Of a DNA stretch of 64,000 nt, positions 10,483-20,602 are shown piece after piece (positions within the stretch are counted from its first letter, which is position 1; every line of letters begins with the position of its first letter). A model generated the notes under the pieces. It worked only from the letters and a program-made list of their open reading frames with translations. It made no database searches and was not told the origin of the DNA. Origin of the DNA: Voacanga thouarsii (lineage: Eukaryota > Streptophyta > Magnoliopsida > Gentianales > Apocynaceae); the NCBI GenBank assembly GCA_026120185.1, contig JANUWF010001264.1, positions 496,001 to 560,000 on the forward strand, read 5' to 3'. A program made the translations under genes and the position numbers.

Positions 10483-11572
10483 AATAATTATCTTAGGTAT
10501 TCATACAAATAGGAAGTGAAGGTGTACCTGAGAGGCCAAGGAGCATGCTCCAGAGGTCTTATCAAGAGATTTCAACAGGGTTTTAATCCTCTCAATCTCC
10601 TCACGGTTGAGTGTCCCTATTTCTAAACATTTAGAACCTTCATCTGCATTAGGCTGTCCTGCTAAGTGTGCTCGAGACCTTGGTTGATGTCCACGAGTTC
10701 CCCATTCATGGCTTGAGGTCTTGCCATGCAGCTTCTAGCAATTCTCCTAGGCTTCTTATAGTGGGTACACCACAAGTTATCTGTGCTTTCTTTCCATTGA
10801 GTTTCTTTGCCAATTTGTTTAGATTTGTCCACATTTGCTTTCTCGGGATGAGAAGCTACCAAGGCTAATTCGTCCACCATTTTTTACTCAAGCATGACTC
10901 TTCTCCTACTTTCCTCAGTTCTAACGAGTGAAATTAATACTTCTAGGGTTGGGGTTTTTCCTTGCCGAGGATTTGAACCCTAACTTGTTCAAATTCTAGG
11001 TTCAAGCCTACTAAAAAATTATAGACATGGTCTTGCTCTATGAAGTTCTCTAAAACTATAGCATCTTCAGGAGATTTCAAGTTGAAAACTTGGTAATGAT
11101 CGAGTTCTTGCCATAGATTTTGCAACAGATTTGCATACTTCATGACTAATTTATCTCACTGTTTTATTCCTCTGGTTTGAATCTTGATCTCATACACTTG
11201 GTTAGCATCACCAGCCTTTGAGTGCGTGCAACGAATAAACTCCTATATCTTCTTTTCTGTGGTAAAAAACATGTACATGTCACTAATCACGGGATCCATA
11301 GAATCCCATAACAAGGACATGATCATCGAATCCTCTTCATCCCAGGCTTCAAAGCTAGGTCTTCTTTCACAAGTCCTGAGCTGAGAAGATGATCGAGTCT
11401 CCTTTTGTCCTTGAGGTGTGTTCGGGTGAATTATGACCACTTGAGATAAATCTTCCCATTGAGTCTATAGAATGCCCGAACATTCTGCAAATCTCTAATC
11501 TTCTTAATAGAATTGGAGTCTGCAGATGAATTGGACTGGCTAAAAATAGTGGTGTTAGAAGCTGACATGGTG
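10483..11572 (-). pseudogene. Copia C gag (UBN2 type), decayed
   Basis: Gag packages the RNA in virus-like particles. The likely start is the ATG at about 11572 (MSASNTTIFSQSNSS on the minus strand), about 235 bases downstream of the PBS. Downstream blocks are FEAWDEEDSMIMSLLWDSMD (about 11290-11350), a helical region with YANLLQNLWQELDHYQ (about 11090-11140) and FLVGLNLEFEQVRVQIL. A zinc-knuckle region (10662-10880) reads WCTHYKKPRRIARSC, in which the second Cys of the CX2C pair is Tyr. Several frameshifts and stops separate the blocks. Confidence 0.85.
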
Positions 11573-11795
11573 TATTATAAAAATAGTAATAAATGCTGAG
11601 CGAGTTGAAAAGTCAGTAATGAAGGTTGAGAAAAACGCAGCAATGAAAAATTAGCAATAAAGGCTGAGAAAAGTCAGAAATGAAGGCTGAGGAAATATCA
11701 GCAATGATTGTTGAGAAAAATTAGCAATGATGGCTGAGAAAAGTCAGCAATAATGGCTGCCCAAAGACGCATAAAAAATCCAGGAAATTCCTGAA
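11573..11795 (-). repeat. Copia C leader with diverged tandem units
   Basis: The untranslated leader between PBS and gag contains six or seven diverged units of about 25-30 bp on the plus strand, such as GCTGAGAAAAGTCAG and AGCAATGAAGGCTGAG (11598-11760). Local expansion of a short leader segment is the simplest reading. Confidence 0.7.
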
Positions 11796-11807
11796 GCTCT
11801 GATACCA
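11796..11807 (-). other. Copia C primer-binding site (initiator tRNA-Met)
   Basis: The minus strand reads TGGTATCAGAGC immediately after the LTR end (TTCTCAACA). It is complementary to the 3' end of plant initiator tRNA-Met, the usual primer for minus-strand synthesis. Confidence 0.9.
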
Positions 11808-12013
11808 TGTTGAGAAGGAAAGAAAAAATAATTTTTCTTACTTTCCCTCACTCTTCTATGTTACACCATCTACTATAATATATATTGCTATTCAAGAGAA
11901 ATAATAGGAAACTAAATCTTTCCATATCCCTTGATATAAGGGGTAGCAATTACATCCCTAAATCAACTACACAATAATATACACCTAGGTGAGAGCTAAT
12001 ATACAACTTGACA
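11808..12013 (-). mobile_element. Copia C 5' LTR (206 bp)
   Basis: Plus-strand reading runs from TGTTGAGAAGG to CAACTTGACA, so the LTR has TG...CA ends in element orientation. The right flank TCAGA (12014-12018) would be the target duplication, but its partner was deleted with the left LTR. Confidence 0.9.
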
Positions 12014-12654
12014 TCAGACTTCTTAGCCCTAGTTCATGCGGATGTTTGTGGTCCAATTACTACACAAGCTAAAAGAGGCCATGAGTACTTCATCACTTTC
12101 ACAGATGATCACACTCATTTTGGTTATATTTATCTGATGGGGTACAAGTCTATCTCTTTGATAAATTTAAGAAGTTTGAGCCAGAAGTGGAGCATCGAAC
12201 AGGTACATTAATTAAAACATTGAGATTGGATCATGGTGGAGAGTACCTCCTTGATGAGTTTAAAGATTACTTGGTACATCATGGCATAGTATCTCATTTA
12301 ACTACGCTTGGGACACCCAAGAAGAATAGAGTAGCTAAGAGAAGAAATAGAACTTTGAAGAAAATGGTCAGAAGTATGATTAGTCATGCATCTCTTCATA
12401 TTTCCTTTTGGGGGTATTCTTTAGAAACAATGACATATATTTTGTATTTGGTACCTTCCAAATTAGTACCTAGGAGACCCTATGAAATATGGACTGGATG
12501 AAAGTCGTTGGAACCAAGATCAGAGTTATGCTATTTTATTAGGTATCTATAAGGAACAAGAGGTGGATATTTCTATCATCCTCAAGAGCATAGAGTACTT
12601 GTTAGTACTATTGCTAGAGACTTAGAGGATGAACATGTTGCATCCACCACGGGT
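12014..12654 (+). pseudogene. Copia D integrase core (frameshifted, catalytic Glu to Lys)
   Basis: This fragment of a copia integrase begins SDFLALVHADVCGP (first catalytic Asp in HADVCGP). It continues through YFITFTDDHTHFGYIYLM, shifts frame around 12150-12190, and resumes as HRTGTLIKTLRLDHGGEYL (second Asp in RLDHGGEY). The third motif reads NRVAKRRNRTL, where the family has Glu in VAER, so the catalytic Glu is Lys. It continues to SFWGYSLETMTYIL and ends near 12501 with RRPYEIWTG, then decays up to the A LTR at 12655. Everything upstream (gag, protease) is missing. The RT that belongs with it is at 47984. Confidence 0.9.
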
Positions 12655-13365
12655 TGTAACACCCCTAGTAAAGGTAACAACAGAAGGATATCAATATTGG
12701 GTATCGTCCCGTCCTGTTTCTCGGACAAGAGGTCTTTATAATGAAAACAACAGAATATACAAGGTTCAGATCCATACAATAACCCATACTGATGGTCACA
12801 TACACACATAGAATAGAAAATCTCATATGTGAAAATTTTCGCTTCGCATCAGTAATAAGGTACGTTATTAAAAGAAAAACGTTCGGACCAAAACTATTAT
12901 CAATGTGGCTTTGTCCTTCTATCCGTAGGTTTGCTTAACTTCAGATCCTATAAAAGGGTAAGATAAAAGACACGCGTGAGTGAAAAATCACCAGTGAGTC
13001 CTGTGTGTGCTAGTACTTTATGAAAGAGTAGAGTAAACTTTTGTGGAGAAAGTATTTCATTTTCCTATACATTTTCCAACTGGAAATAATTCTGAAACTC
13101 TTTAAAGAAGAGTTTATTTGGAACTAAAAAATTTTGGAAAACGGTGTTTCAATTTCAAAATATTATCTTGATTTTCAAATCACATGCACTTCTCCAATAG
13201 AAGGTTAGCCCGTGTGCAAAGCCCACAAGGCTTCGCTTTCGACATCACAATCTTATTGTACTGAGGACATAGGCTTATAGTACTCAACTATGCATTGTCG
13301 GAAGGGTAAGTGCAAACAAGCACAATACTGAGTAATTTAGAATTTTTTTCTTACCACCATAAGCC

Positions 13366-13545
13366 CATGGATCCTAATACCAACCTTACTCACCATAAGT
13401 CGGGGATCCTAATACCAACCTTACTCATCAGTATCAATGCTAACCTTACTCGCTAGTATCGTGCCAACCTTACTCACCAGTATCAATGCCAACCTTACTC
13501 ACAATATCAATGCCAACTTTACTCACCATATGACTCATCTCAATG
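13366..13545. repeat. Minisatellite in the A LTR, about 25-bp unit, 6 copies
   Basis: CCAACCTTACTCA or a one-base variant occurs near 13380, 13415, 13440, 13464, 13489 and 13513. The last four spacings are 24-26 bp, with TATCAATG between copies. The array is confined to this LTR copy as far as can be seen; the other A LTR is truncated before this point. Confidence 0.85.
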
Positions 13546-13929
13546 TCCTGTCACCCGTTCGGAGTGAGACAATCCCTAGAAGTAGGCTAGGTTACTAGGG
13601 CTGTCTAACTCTAATGTTGGCGAGTACAAAAATCAGAGTCCTTGTTGAGTACTCAACGTCACCACTATTAAACCCTTCTGACTGATCAGGCCAGAGGGTT
13701 ATCTGATCCCATAGGATTTACAATTAAAACATTTTTGGGGCAAATAACATTTTCTAAAATTTGATCCCACTGACTCACAAGTCAGATCATCATTCACATA
13801 GGCTCTATAAGGCCAATCAATTCATTCCATAGGTGCATCAGGCCAATAAAACAATGTCAGGGATCAAAATTCAAAATTATTACGAGAGATTATTTTCTAA
13901 AACTCTGTCAAAACAGGGTAAAGAGTTAT

Positions 13930-14290
13930 TTTCCCACATCAAAATAAGTTTTCAAGAGTATTCGGGTCATTTCTCCTTGTATTTGATAACAAATGTTATT
14001 TTCAAGGGCATTTGGGTCATTTTACTAATACCTAATTTTGAAATGTTCACAAGAGTTCCAATAAGGATATTTCGGTCATTTACCGAATATCTGATTCCAA
14101 AGGTTTTCATAAAATATTCCAATAAGGACAATTGGTTCATTTTCCAAATACCCGATTCTAAAAGGAATTTATTTCAAGAAATCCAGAATTCTAATTCTAA
14201 AAGAGGATTAAATGCAAAGTTTCCAAACACATTTCCATAAAATGTTCCAATAAGGGCATTCCAGTCAATTTATGAATACCCGATTCTAAA
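13930..14290. repeat. Tandem repeat of about 70-90 bp in the A LTR
   Basis: Four to five diverged units share TTCCAATAAGGACATT, then a GGTCATTT-type word, then ATACCCGATTCTAAAA (for example near 14050, 14130 and 14240). A 135-codon open frame (13833-14240) is a translation of this repeat and not a gene. Confidence 0.75.
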
Positions 14291-16466
14291 ATTTACCATT
14301 TTCCAAAAATTCCAAGTATTTAATAAAAAAAAACTAAATTCACAAAATTCATACTTTAATCATCCATTAAGATTTCCAAGCAAATCAAGAAGTTCATTCA
14401 AGCCCAAAATGGCATAAAACAAATCTTGCCCAGATAAACCTTAAACATATTCAGGGATTTTCCAAAACGGTATAAAATGTAGCATTTCTTAGAAAAACAA
14501 GGCACACTAGCTTCTAAGAGGGTTTTAGAAATCCAAAGGACTCACCCCGTGTCCTAATTAACTCTTTCCGTTCATGGCCATTTAATCACCATCACTATTG
14601 TTTCCAACGTTCCGTTGGCTGTTTATCGATAAACCTACACCAAACATCATTTTCGGCTGAAAAATAGCCCACTGTTAGCCGATGTCCATCCGTTGTTTTG
14701 CCAACGTGCTTGATGGGTAGCCGATGTCCAACCGATGTTTAGCCAACGGGGTCAAAGGTTAGCCAACGGTTAAGAAAAACGTTCGACTTTCATTCGTGTC
14801 ATTTTTTCGTTGTTTGTTCAATTCTTTCAATTTTATTTTTCCATACCCCTTATCCCTTCATATACAAGGGATTAATATCATATTTCCCAATTATTTCGTC
14901 CAAAATCACACAATTAATCATCCTTAAGTTCATCCACTTTCTATTCAAAATTCTGATAATTTGCTACTCTGACACATGCTTTTGTTTTGGGCATAACTTT
15001 CAACCTCCAACTATAATTTAGCTCTATGATATATCAAAATGACCATAAGACTCTAAAATTTAAGTTTGTCTAAGCTTTTTCTAGAGTTCTAGTTCCTATA
15101 ACATGCTACTAGGAAAAAACATCCCTAGTAGTTTTGGTTGAAATCCACTATTCATGCTTTTCTTTGTTATCCTTTAGTCTTTAACATCTTGGAACCATTA
15201 ATTCATTCAATTCTCCTTCAAATCCTCTTTAATTCTGTAATTTCTATATTCCAATATCTCACAAGAGATATTCAATACAAATTCATCTTTTCTAATCAAA
15301 GCTAGTATAATCCATTTTTTTCCCCCACAAAGTAAATTCTATTTTTACCCTACTTTGATCATCATCTCCCCAACTAGAAACAACCCTTCAAACCACCATA
15401 TTTATTCAGTTCTTCCTCTCACAAAACATCATTCTAAGACCCTTAGGCAGCCGGCACATATACAAGCATATACAAGGTTCATACACAAAAGTTCATAAAC
15501 CCTAGCTTTAATCCGAAATCAAGACATGAAATTCATGTTTTCATGTTAAAATTCACATAAGCATAATCATTATTCACCCAAAAAAAACTTTAATTCAAGA
15601 AAGGAAGGGTTTTACCTTATATTTGAGGTGATTTTACTCCAAGAACTCTTAAGACTTCACCTAGCACACCAAGAACACACACTAGCTTTTTTTTCCCTGT
15701 TTGATTTCTTTTCTTTTCTCTCTCTTTCCTCCCTTATAGCTGCACAAAATATGGCTGTTTTCACAACATTTCTACCCCTATTTTCTATTCAAAATTGTGA
15801 CCAAATTGGACACACATTGTGGCTAACTTTACACATGTCATTTTCTTAATTTTCTACCATTTTTCTTATTATTTCTTAAGCTTATTTAATAAGCTTTTCC
15901 AATTACATAATCCCATAACTATTTCACTCCTTTAATGTTATTTTAACACTTGTTTTCATCCACCATTCACAAAATACCACACGCACTATTTTTAACCGCG
16001 ATTTTCTATTTTCCCCAGAAATGACCAAAATCGGGCGGAATGGAAAAATATTTTACTTCACCATTTAACTTCAAAAATTCTATTGAATCCATTGGAAATA
16101 CTCAAATTCTTAAATTCATCCTCTATTTGGTCAAATTTTCTATCAAAGTTGCGGGCGCGATCAAAATGACGAAAATGCCCCCAATGACTCGGATAATATA
16201 ATTTACACCAAAATGTGCATTTCATCGCACTGGTCCATTTCTCTTCTCAGCGTACCCTCAAATTCTTATTTTTTAATAATAGTAGCCTTCTGAAGATTTA
16301 GGGTACGGGTAGAACAAATCTAAAAATTACATTCAGGTCCGACAATATAATATTATTCCAAAATATTCGTCTCGTTGCACTGGTCATCTTTTGTTCTGGC
16401 CATTTATACAAATTCTCATCCTATTACAAATAGTAACTAATCAAAGGTAAAAATTGGGGTATTACA

Positions 16467-16480
16467 TTCTCCCCTCCTTA
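16467..16480 (-). other. Gypsy A polypurine tract
   Basis: The minus strand reads AAGGAGGGGAGAA next to the 3' LTR start TGTAATACCCC, the plus-strand primer site. Confidence 0.8.
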
Positions 16481-17890
16481 CAAAAAATTTCGTCCTCGAA
16501 ATTGGCTTATACTTGGAATAATTTTGGATACTTTTCAACATCTTTGCTTCCGTTTCCAAAGTTGCATCCTGCACTGGATGATGATTCCATAATACTTTTA
16601 CAAGTGAAATTTTCTTTATTCCGCACACCCTTTATAGTATACTCGAAGATCTTAATAGGCTTTTCCTTATACTTTCAGCTTGGAGTCATCTTAATAGACT
16701 CGTCATTTAAAATGTGAGCGAGATCGGCAACGTATTTTCTGAAGTTGGGCAACATGGAATACATCGGGAATACTTTGAAGTTCTATTAGTAACTCTAATC
16801 GATAAGTCACCTTCCTAATCCTCTTAACAATAGGGAATGGTCCAATGTACTTGGGTGCCAGCTTTTTCTTAACCCTTTAATTCCCAATTGTCGTTGTGAA
16901 GTCATCTTCAAGAATACACGATCTTCTTCTGCAAATTCCAAATCTCTCTTAGGTTGATCCACATAACTATTTTATCTATTCTGAACTACCTCCAGCTTGA
17001 TTTTGATCATCTCTACAACCTATCGAACTTTTTAGGATCAAATGCATCTTATTCATTCGTCCTTCATCTTAGCCTACATTTCCCTTCATATAGAGCTTCA
17101 AATGGGGCCATTCAATTGTTGATTGATAACTATTAGTGTATGCGAATTTGGCATATGCTAAATTATTAATCCATTTAGTTCCAAAATCCAAAGCATAGGC
17201 CCTCAACATGACTTCCAAAACTCTATTCACTCGTTCAGTCTATCCTTCCACTTATAGGTGCACTGCTATATTGAACTTTAATGTTGTCCCATATCTCTAT
17301 TGTAGTTTAACTCAGCTCTAAGGAAAGTTTAGGATCTCGATCTAACATAATACTAGAGATTACTCATGTAGTTTGATTGCTTCCTCCATATAGATTTCCC
17401 TTAACTTCTCTAGGGAATTCTGTTAGTTAATGGGGATGAAATTAGCAGACTTAGTTAGTCGATCCACTATCACCTATATAGTATTTCGCCATCCTACTGG
17501 CATGGGTAATCTTGTAATGAAATCTATAATAATTCCATCCCATTTCCATGATGGAGTAGATAATGATTGTAGTAACCTTCCAAGCCATTGTGTGTTGGCT
17601 TTCACTTACTGACAAATTAAACATCAAGTTACAAAGTCTAAAATATCCTTCTTCATATTAATCCACCAATAATGCCATTTCAAGTCATGATACATCTTTA
17701 CTGCTCTTGAATGGATGGTATACTTACTCCGATGTGCTTTTGTTAAAATATCCTACCTCATCGTTGACCGTTCCGGGATATAATATTGATCTCAGTAATA
17801 GATAATTCCATCATTGTCCCTTTGAAACTTATCTCCTCCTTTATTTGCCTTCTTTTGCACTAACATTTGCATCTCTTCATCCTTATCTTG
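16481..17890 (-). pseudogene. Gypsy A integrase and chromodomain (heavily decayed)
   Basis: The chromodomain remnant lies at about 16490-16640 on the minus strand and reads ISLVKVLWNHHPVQDATLET, with the conserved W and the aromatic-cage-like spacing of plant chromoviruses. This domain is thought to guide integration to heterochromatin. Upstream (16700-17890) are decayed GPY/F and DDE-core segments that read in several frames, with words comparable to those of the better-preserved G integrase. No long open frame remains. It follows RNase H (17900-18420), as in Ty3/gypsy elements. Confidence 0.75.
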
Positions 17891-19280
17891 TTCTTCCTTC
17901 AATTGTTATAAGAAAGCAAGTTGAATGAAAATATTACTCAGCTTTATTTCTCCATTTACAACAAATGTTTCCAATTTTGGAATTTGTAACATCCGAAGAG
18001 CTGATAAATTTGCCTTCCTACTAAGGGAATCTGCTATGGTGTTTACCTTCCCAGGATGATACTTAATTGGACATCGAAATTCCTCTAGAAATTCCATCCA
18101 CCGCCGTTATCTCATATTCAAATTTTTTTGAGTAAAAACATACTTCAAACTTTTCGTGATCGGTGAAAACTTCAAACTCAGCTCCATACAAATAATGTCT
18201 CCACTTTTTAAAGGCAGTCTCAATAGCGGCTAACTCCAGGTCATATGTAGGGTAATTTTTTGCTTGGGGTTTTAGTTTCCTAGAGATCTAAGCTATCACC
18301 TTTTTCTTTTGTGCCAATACTTCTCCCAATCCTTTCTTGATGCCTCTATGTTCACCTCATAAAGTTTCTCCATCATCAGCAATACCAAAAAAGAAGCAGA
18401 ACTTACCTTTTGTTCAGCTCCTGGAAATTTCTCTTACACTTGTCAATCCAAACATAAAGACCTTTCTTTTGGGTGAGTTGAATCAAAGGTTAAGCTATCT
18501 TAAAAAATCCCTTAATAAGTCTCCAATAATATCCTGCTAATCCCAGAAAATTTTGTATTTCAGTTAGAGGCTCAGGACATTTCCAATTCATCATCGCTTC
18601 AACTTTTGTAGGATCTATTGTAATCTCATCTTTGGATATTACATGTCCCATGAATGTTACTTCTTGTAGCCAAAACTCACACATACTGGATTCAACATAT
18701 AATTTGGCCTCTCTTAACTTCCCAAAACTTTCTAAAGATGTTATTTACACCCTTGAGGATTCTTAAAATGCATCGAGATATCATCTATGAATATAACAAC
18801 AAAGCTGTCTATGGAAGGCTGAAATGTCCGATGCATTAAGTCCATGAAAACAACAGGACTTTAGTAATACCAAAGGACATCACCACCAACTCAAAATACC
18901 TATATCGTGTGCTAAATGCAATTTTTGGTATATCCTCCTCCCGATTCCGTACTTGGTAATATCCTTGCCTCAAATTCTAACTTTGAGCATCACCTTGCTC
19001 CTTGTAACTGATCAAACAATTTATCAACCATGGGCGATTGATATTTATTCTTTTTCGCCACTGCATTCAACCCTCAATAATTTATACACATCGTAATGAC
19101 CCATCTTTCTTCTTAACAAACAACATGGGTACTCCCCATGGTGAAATACTTGGTCGAATGAACCCTTACTCCATTAATTCCTGTACTTATTTCTTAAGCT
19201 CTTGTAATTCAGTAGGTGCCAGCCGATGGCACCAAATCTATAGAAACTTCTGTTTCCCTCTCCAGTGGTAACTCATTCAA
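17891..19280 (-). pseudogene. Gypsy A reverse transcriptase and RNase H
   Basis: On the minus strand the RT palm motif FIDD is preserved (18780-18791) within [10 protein letters not shown]. The block CEFWLQEVTFMGHVISKDEI is followed by [15 protein letters not shown] (18490-18684), the RT thumb/connection typical of gypsy pol. MEFLEEFRCPIKYHPGKVN (about 18040-18097) is the RNase H end, before the integrase zinc-finger region. Frames are broken by many stops. Relative to G the same blocks are recognisable but clearly more diverged. Confidence 0.85.
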
Positions 19281-19673
19281 TTATGCTGAAAAAATATCTA
19301 AATACTCATCCATAATAGGAACATCTTCGGGTTTCTGAACCTCTTCTCGCTTAGTAATTACATAAGCTAAGTATCTAGTACACTCTTTCCTAATCATCTT
19401 CCAGAACTTAAGTCCTGATATAAAAGTATTACTTTTTCTTCTAGCCTCATCTACAAATTCCAATATAGGTTTCTCAGGCTGACGGAATTGTACTACTTTC
19501 TGTCTACAGTCAACTTGAGCATGATGCTAAGATAGCCAATCATTGCCTAAAATAGCATTATAATCCTCTATGAGCAAACTTATCAAATCTCCTCCCAAAA
19601 TTTCATTCTCCACTAAAGCCTTACATTCCTTATGTACTTTCTTACTATTCATTCACTATCCTAATGGGGTACT
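19281..19673 (-). pseudogene. Gypsy A protease C-terminal part and protease-RT linker
   Basis: On the minus strand, around 19500-19560, a region reads AILGNDWLSQHHAQVDCRQ. This is the conserved segment after the catalytic site of retrotransposon proteases (I-L-G-x-D-W-L). It runs into a 60-codon stretch (19281-19463) with CTRYLAYVITKRE and PIMDEYLDIFSA, the usual linker before RT. The frame is cut at 19673/19674 by the F LTR fragment; the catalytic part of the protease lies at about 26105-26220. Confidence 0.85.
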
Positions 19674-20602
19674 TGTAAGGATTTGTGGACTCCTAAACGC
19701 GAAAAACATCCACAAATCCCTTTCGAGGACTCAAGTCAAACGATTAAGATGATTTAGGGATTACAAAATTACCTCTGTTCGATGTAATCAAGATCCTATG
19801 ATTCTGGTTTTGTTGTCACACATGCAATTTGAAAGATCACTAGCTGCTGCAATGTGCAAACGCCCTCTATCAGATACACATGGCCAACCAACTCGTTATC
19901 TCGGGAGTGCTAGCGCCTAGGGTTTGAGAGGCTAGAATTTTTCTAGTGAATGGAGGCACGAATATTAACAGAGAGCACCCTTGAGAAGACGGCTAGGGTT
20001 TTCTTTTAAAACCACCCGAACCTCTTGGAGTCAAACTCTGATAGTATCTTATCATATTTTATTTTTAATTCAAATTAAATTAAAATAAATATGATAAGAT
20101 TCGCCATTACTCGGTAATTTAACTAATTAATTTACCAAATCAGATTCTTATAATTTGAACATCATCCATATACATTGAATGCGGACATATTTACAGATTC
20201 ATTGTATTTGGTCAATTTTCTAGGTTCGATTAACTTAAACATATTTTCAGATTCATCGAACCTGGTAAGCAAAAAAATAACCTAACAAGTTCGCTTATTG
20301 TGTGACCCTATAGGTTCATTTAACACTGGCAGTGTGCCCAAATCACATTTAAATGACCAACAAGTTATAAGTGATTTATAGCAAAACATTATAACTATCC
20401 AAGTTAAATAAAAATCAGTAATCTCTTTAAACTAAACTATAACTTTATATTTAGTCCTTTGGTCACATGATATTCAGATTAAGCATAAGGCACGGAGCAT
20501 CTCATCCTTATTAAGCTTAATTAATTATTTCTTGATCTCATAGTAGACTATTCAAACAAATGATATCAATATCTCAGATTGATATATTTGAGTATGGCCA
20601 TA
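19674..20602 (-). mobile_element. Family F LTR fragment, inverse to the solo LTR at 3587
   Basis: Read on the minus strand, it matches the solo LTR from about 4180 to its end at 5111. Shared landmarks are the outer end (TTAGGATTTGTGGA type on the plus strand), GAACCTATAGGGTCACACAA, and the A+T-rich block with GGTAAATTAATTAGTTAAAT. The first 600 bp of the LTR are absent because family B sequence begins at 20603 and never returns to F. It was inserted into the A protease. Confidence 0.85.

Larger units (their letters stand above)
7047..12013 (-). mobile_element. Copia C, nearly complete decayed element
   Basis: On the minus strand it reads 5' LTR (11808-12013), PBS (11796-11807), gag, protease, integrase, RT, RNase H, polypurine tract (7087-7100), then only 40 bp of 3' LTR (7047-7086). 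The LTR is short (206 bp) and the internal region about 4.7 kb, within the usual size for short-LTR plant copia. It lies between the D LTR and D integrase. The 166 bp missing from its 3' LTR, together with D sequence, indicates a deletion across the left junction. Confidence 0.9.
12655..16466 (-). mobile_element. Gypsy A 3' LTR (3812 bp)
   Basis: The plus-strand reading runs from TGTAACACCCCTAGTAAAGG to GGGGTATTACA. It is followed at once by a pyrimidine tract (polypurine on the minus strand). The first 365 bp match the truncated 5' LTR at 27647-28019. TTGAGTACTCAA occurs at 13645-13656. Two internal tandem repeat zones are listed separately. The left flank CGGGT (12650-12654) has no partner because the right side of A is deleted. 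Confidence 0.9.

Noticed and set aside
13366..13545. Regularly spaced short repeats resembling a CRISPR array
   Set aside because: Intervening sequence is itself repeated and the context is an LTR of a eukaryotic retrotransposon.
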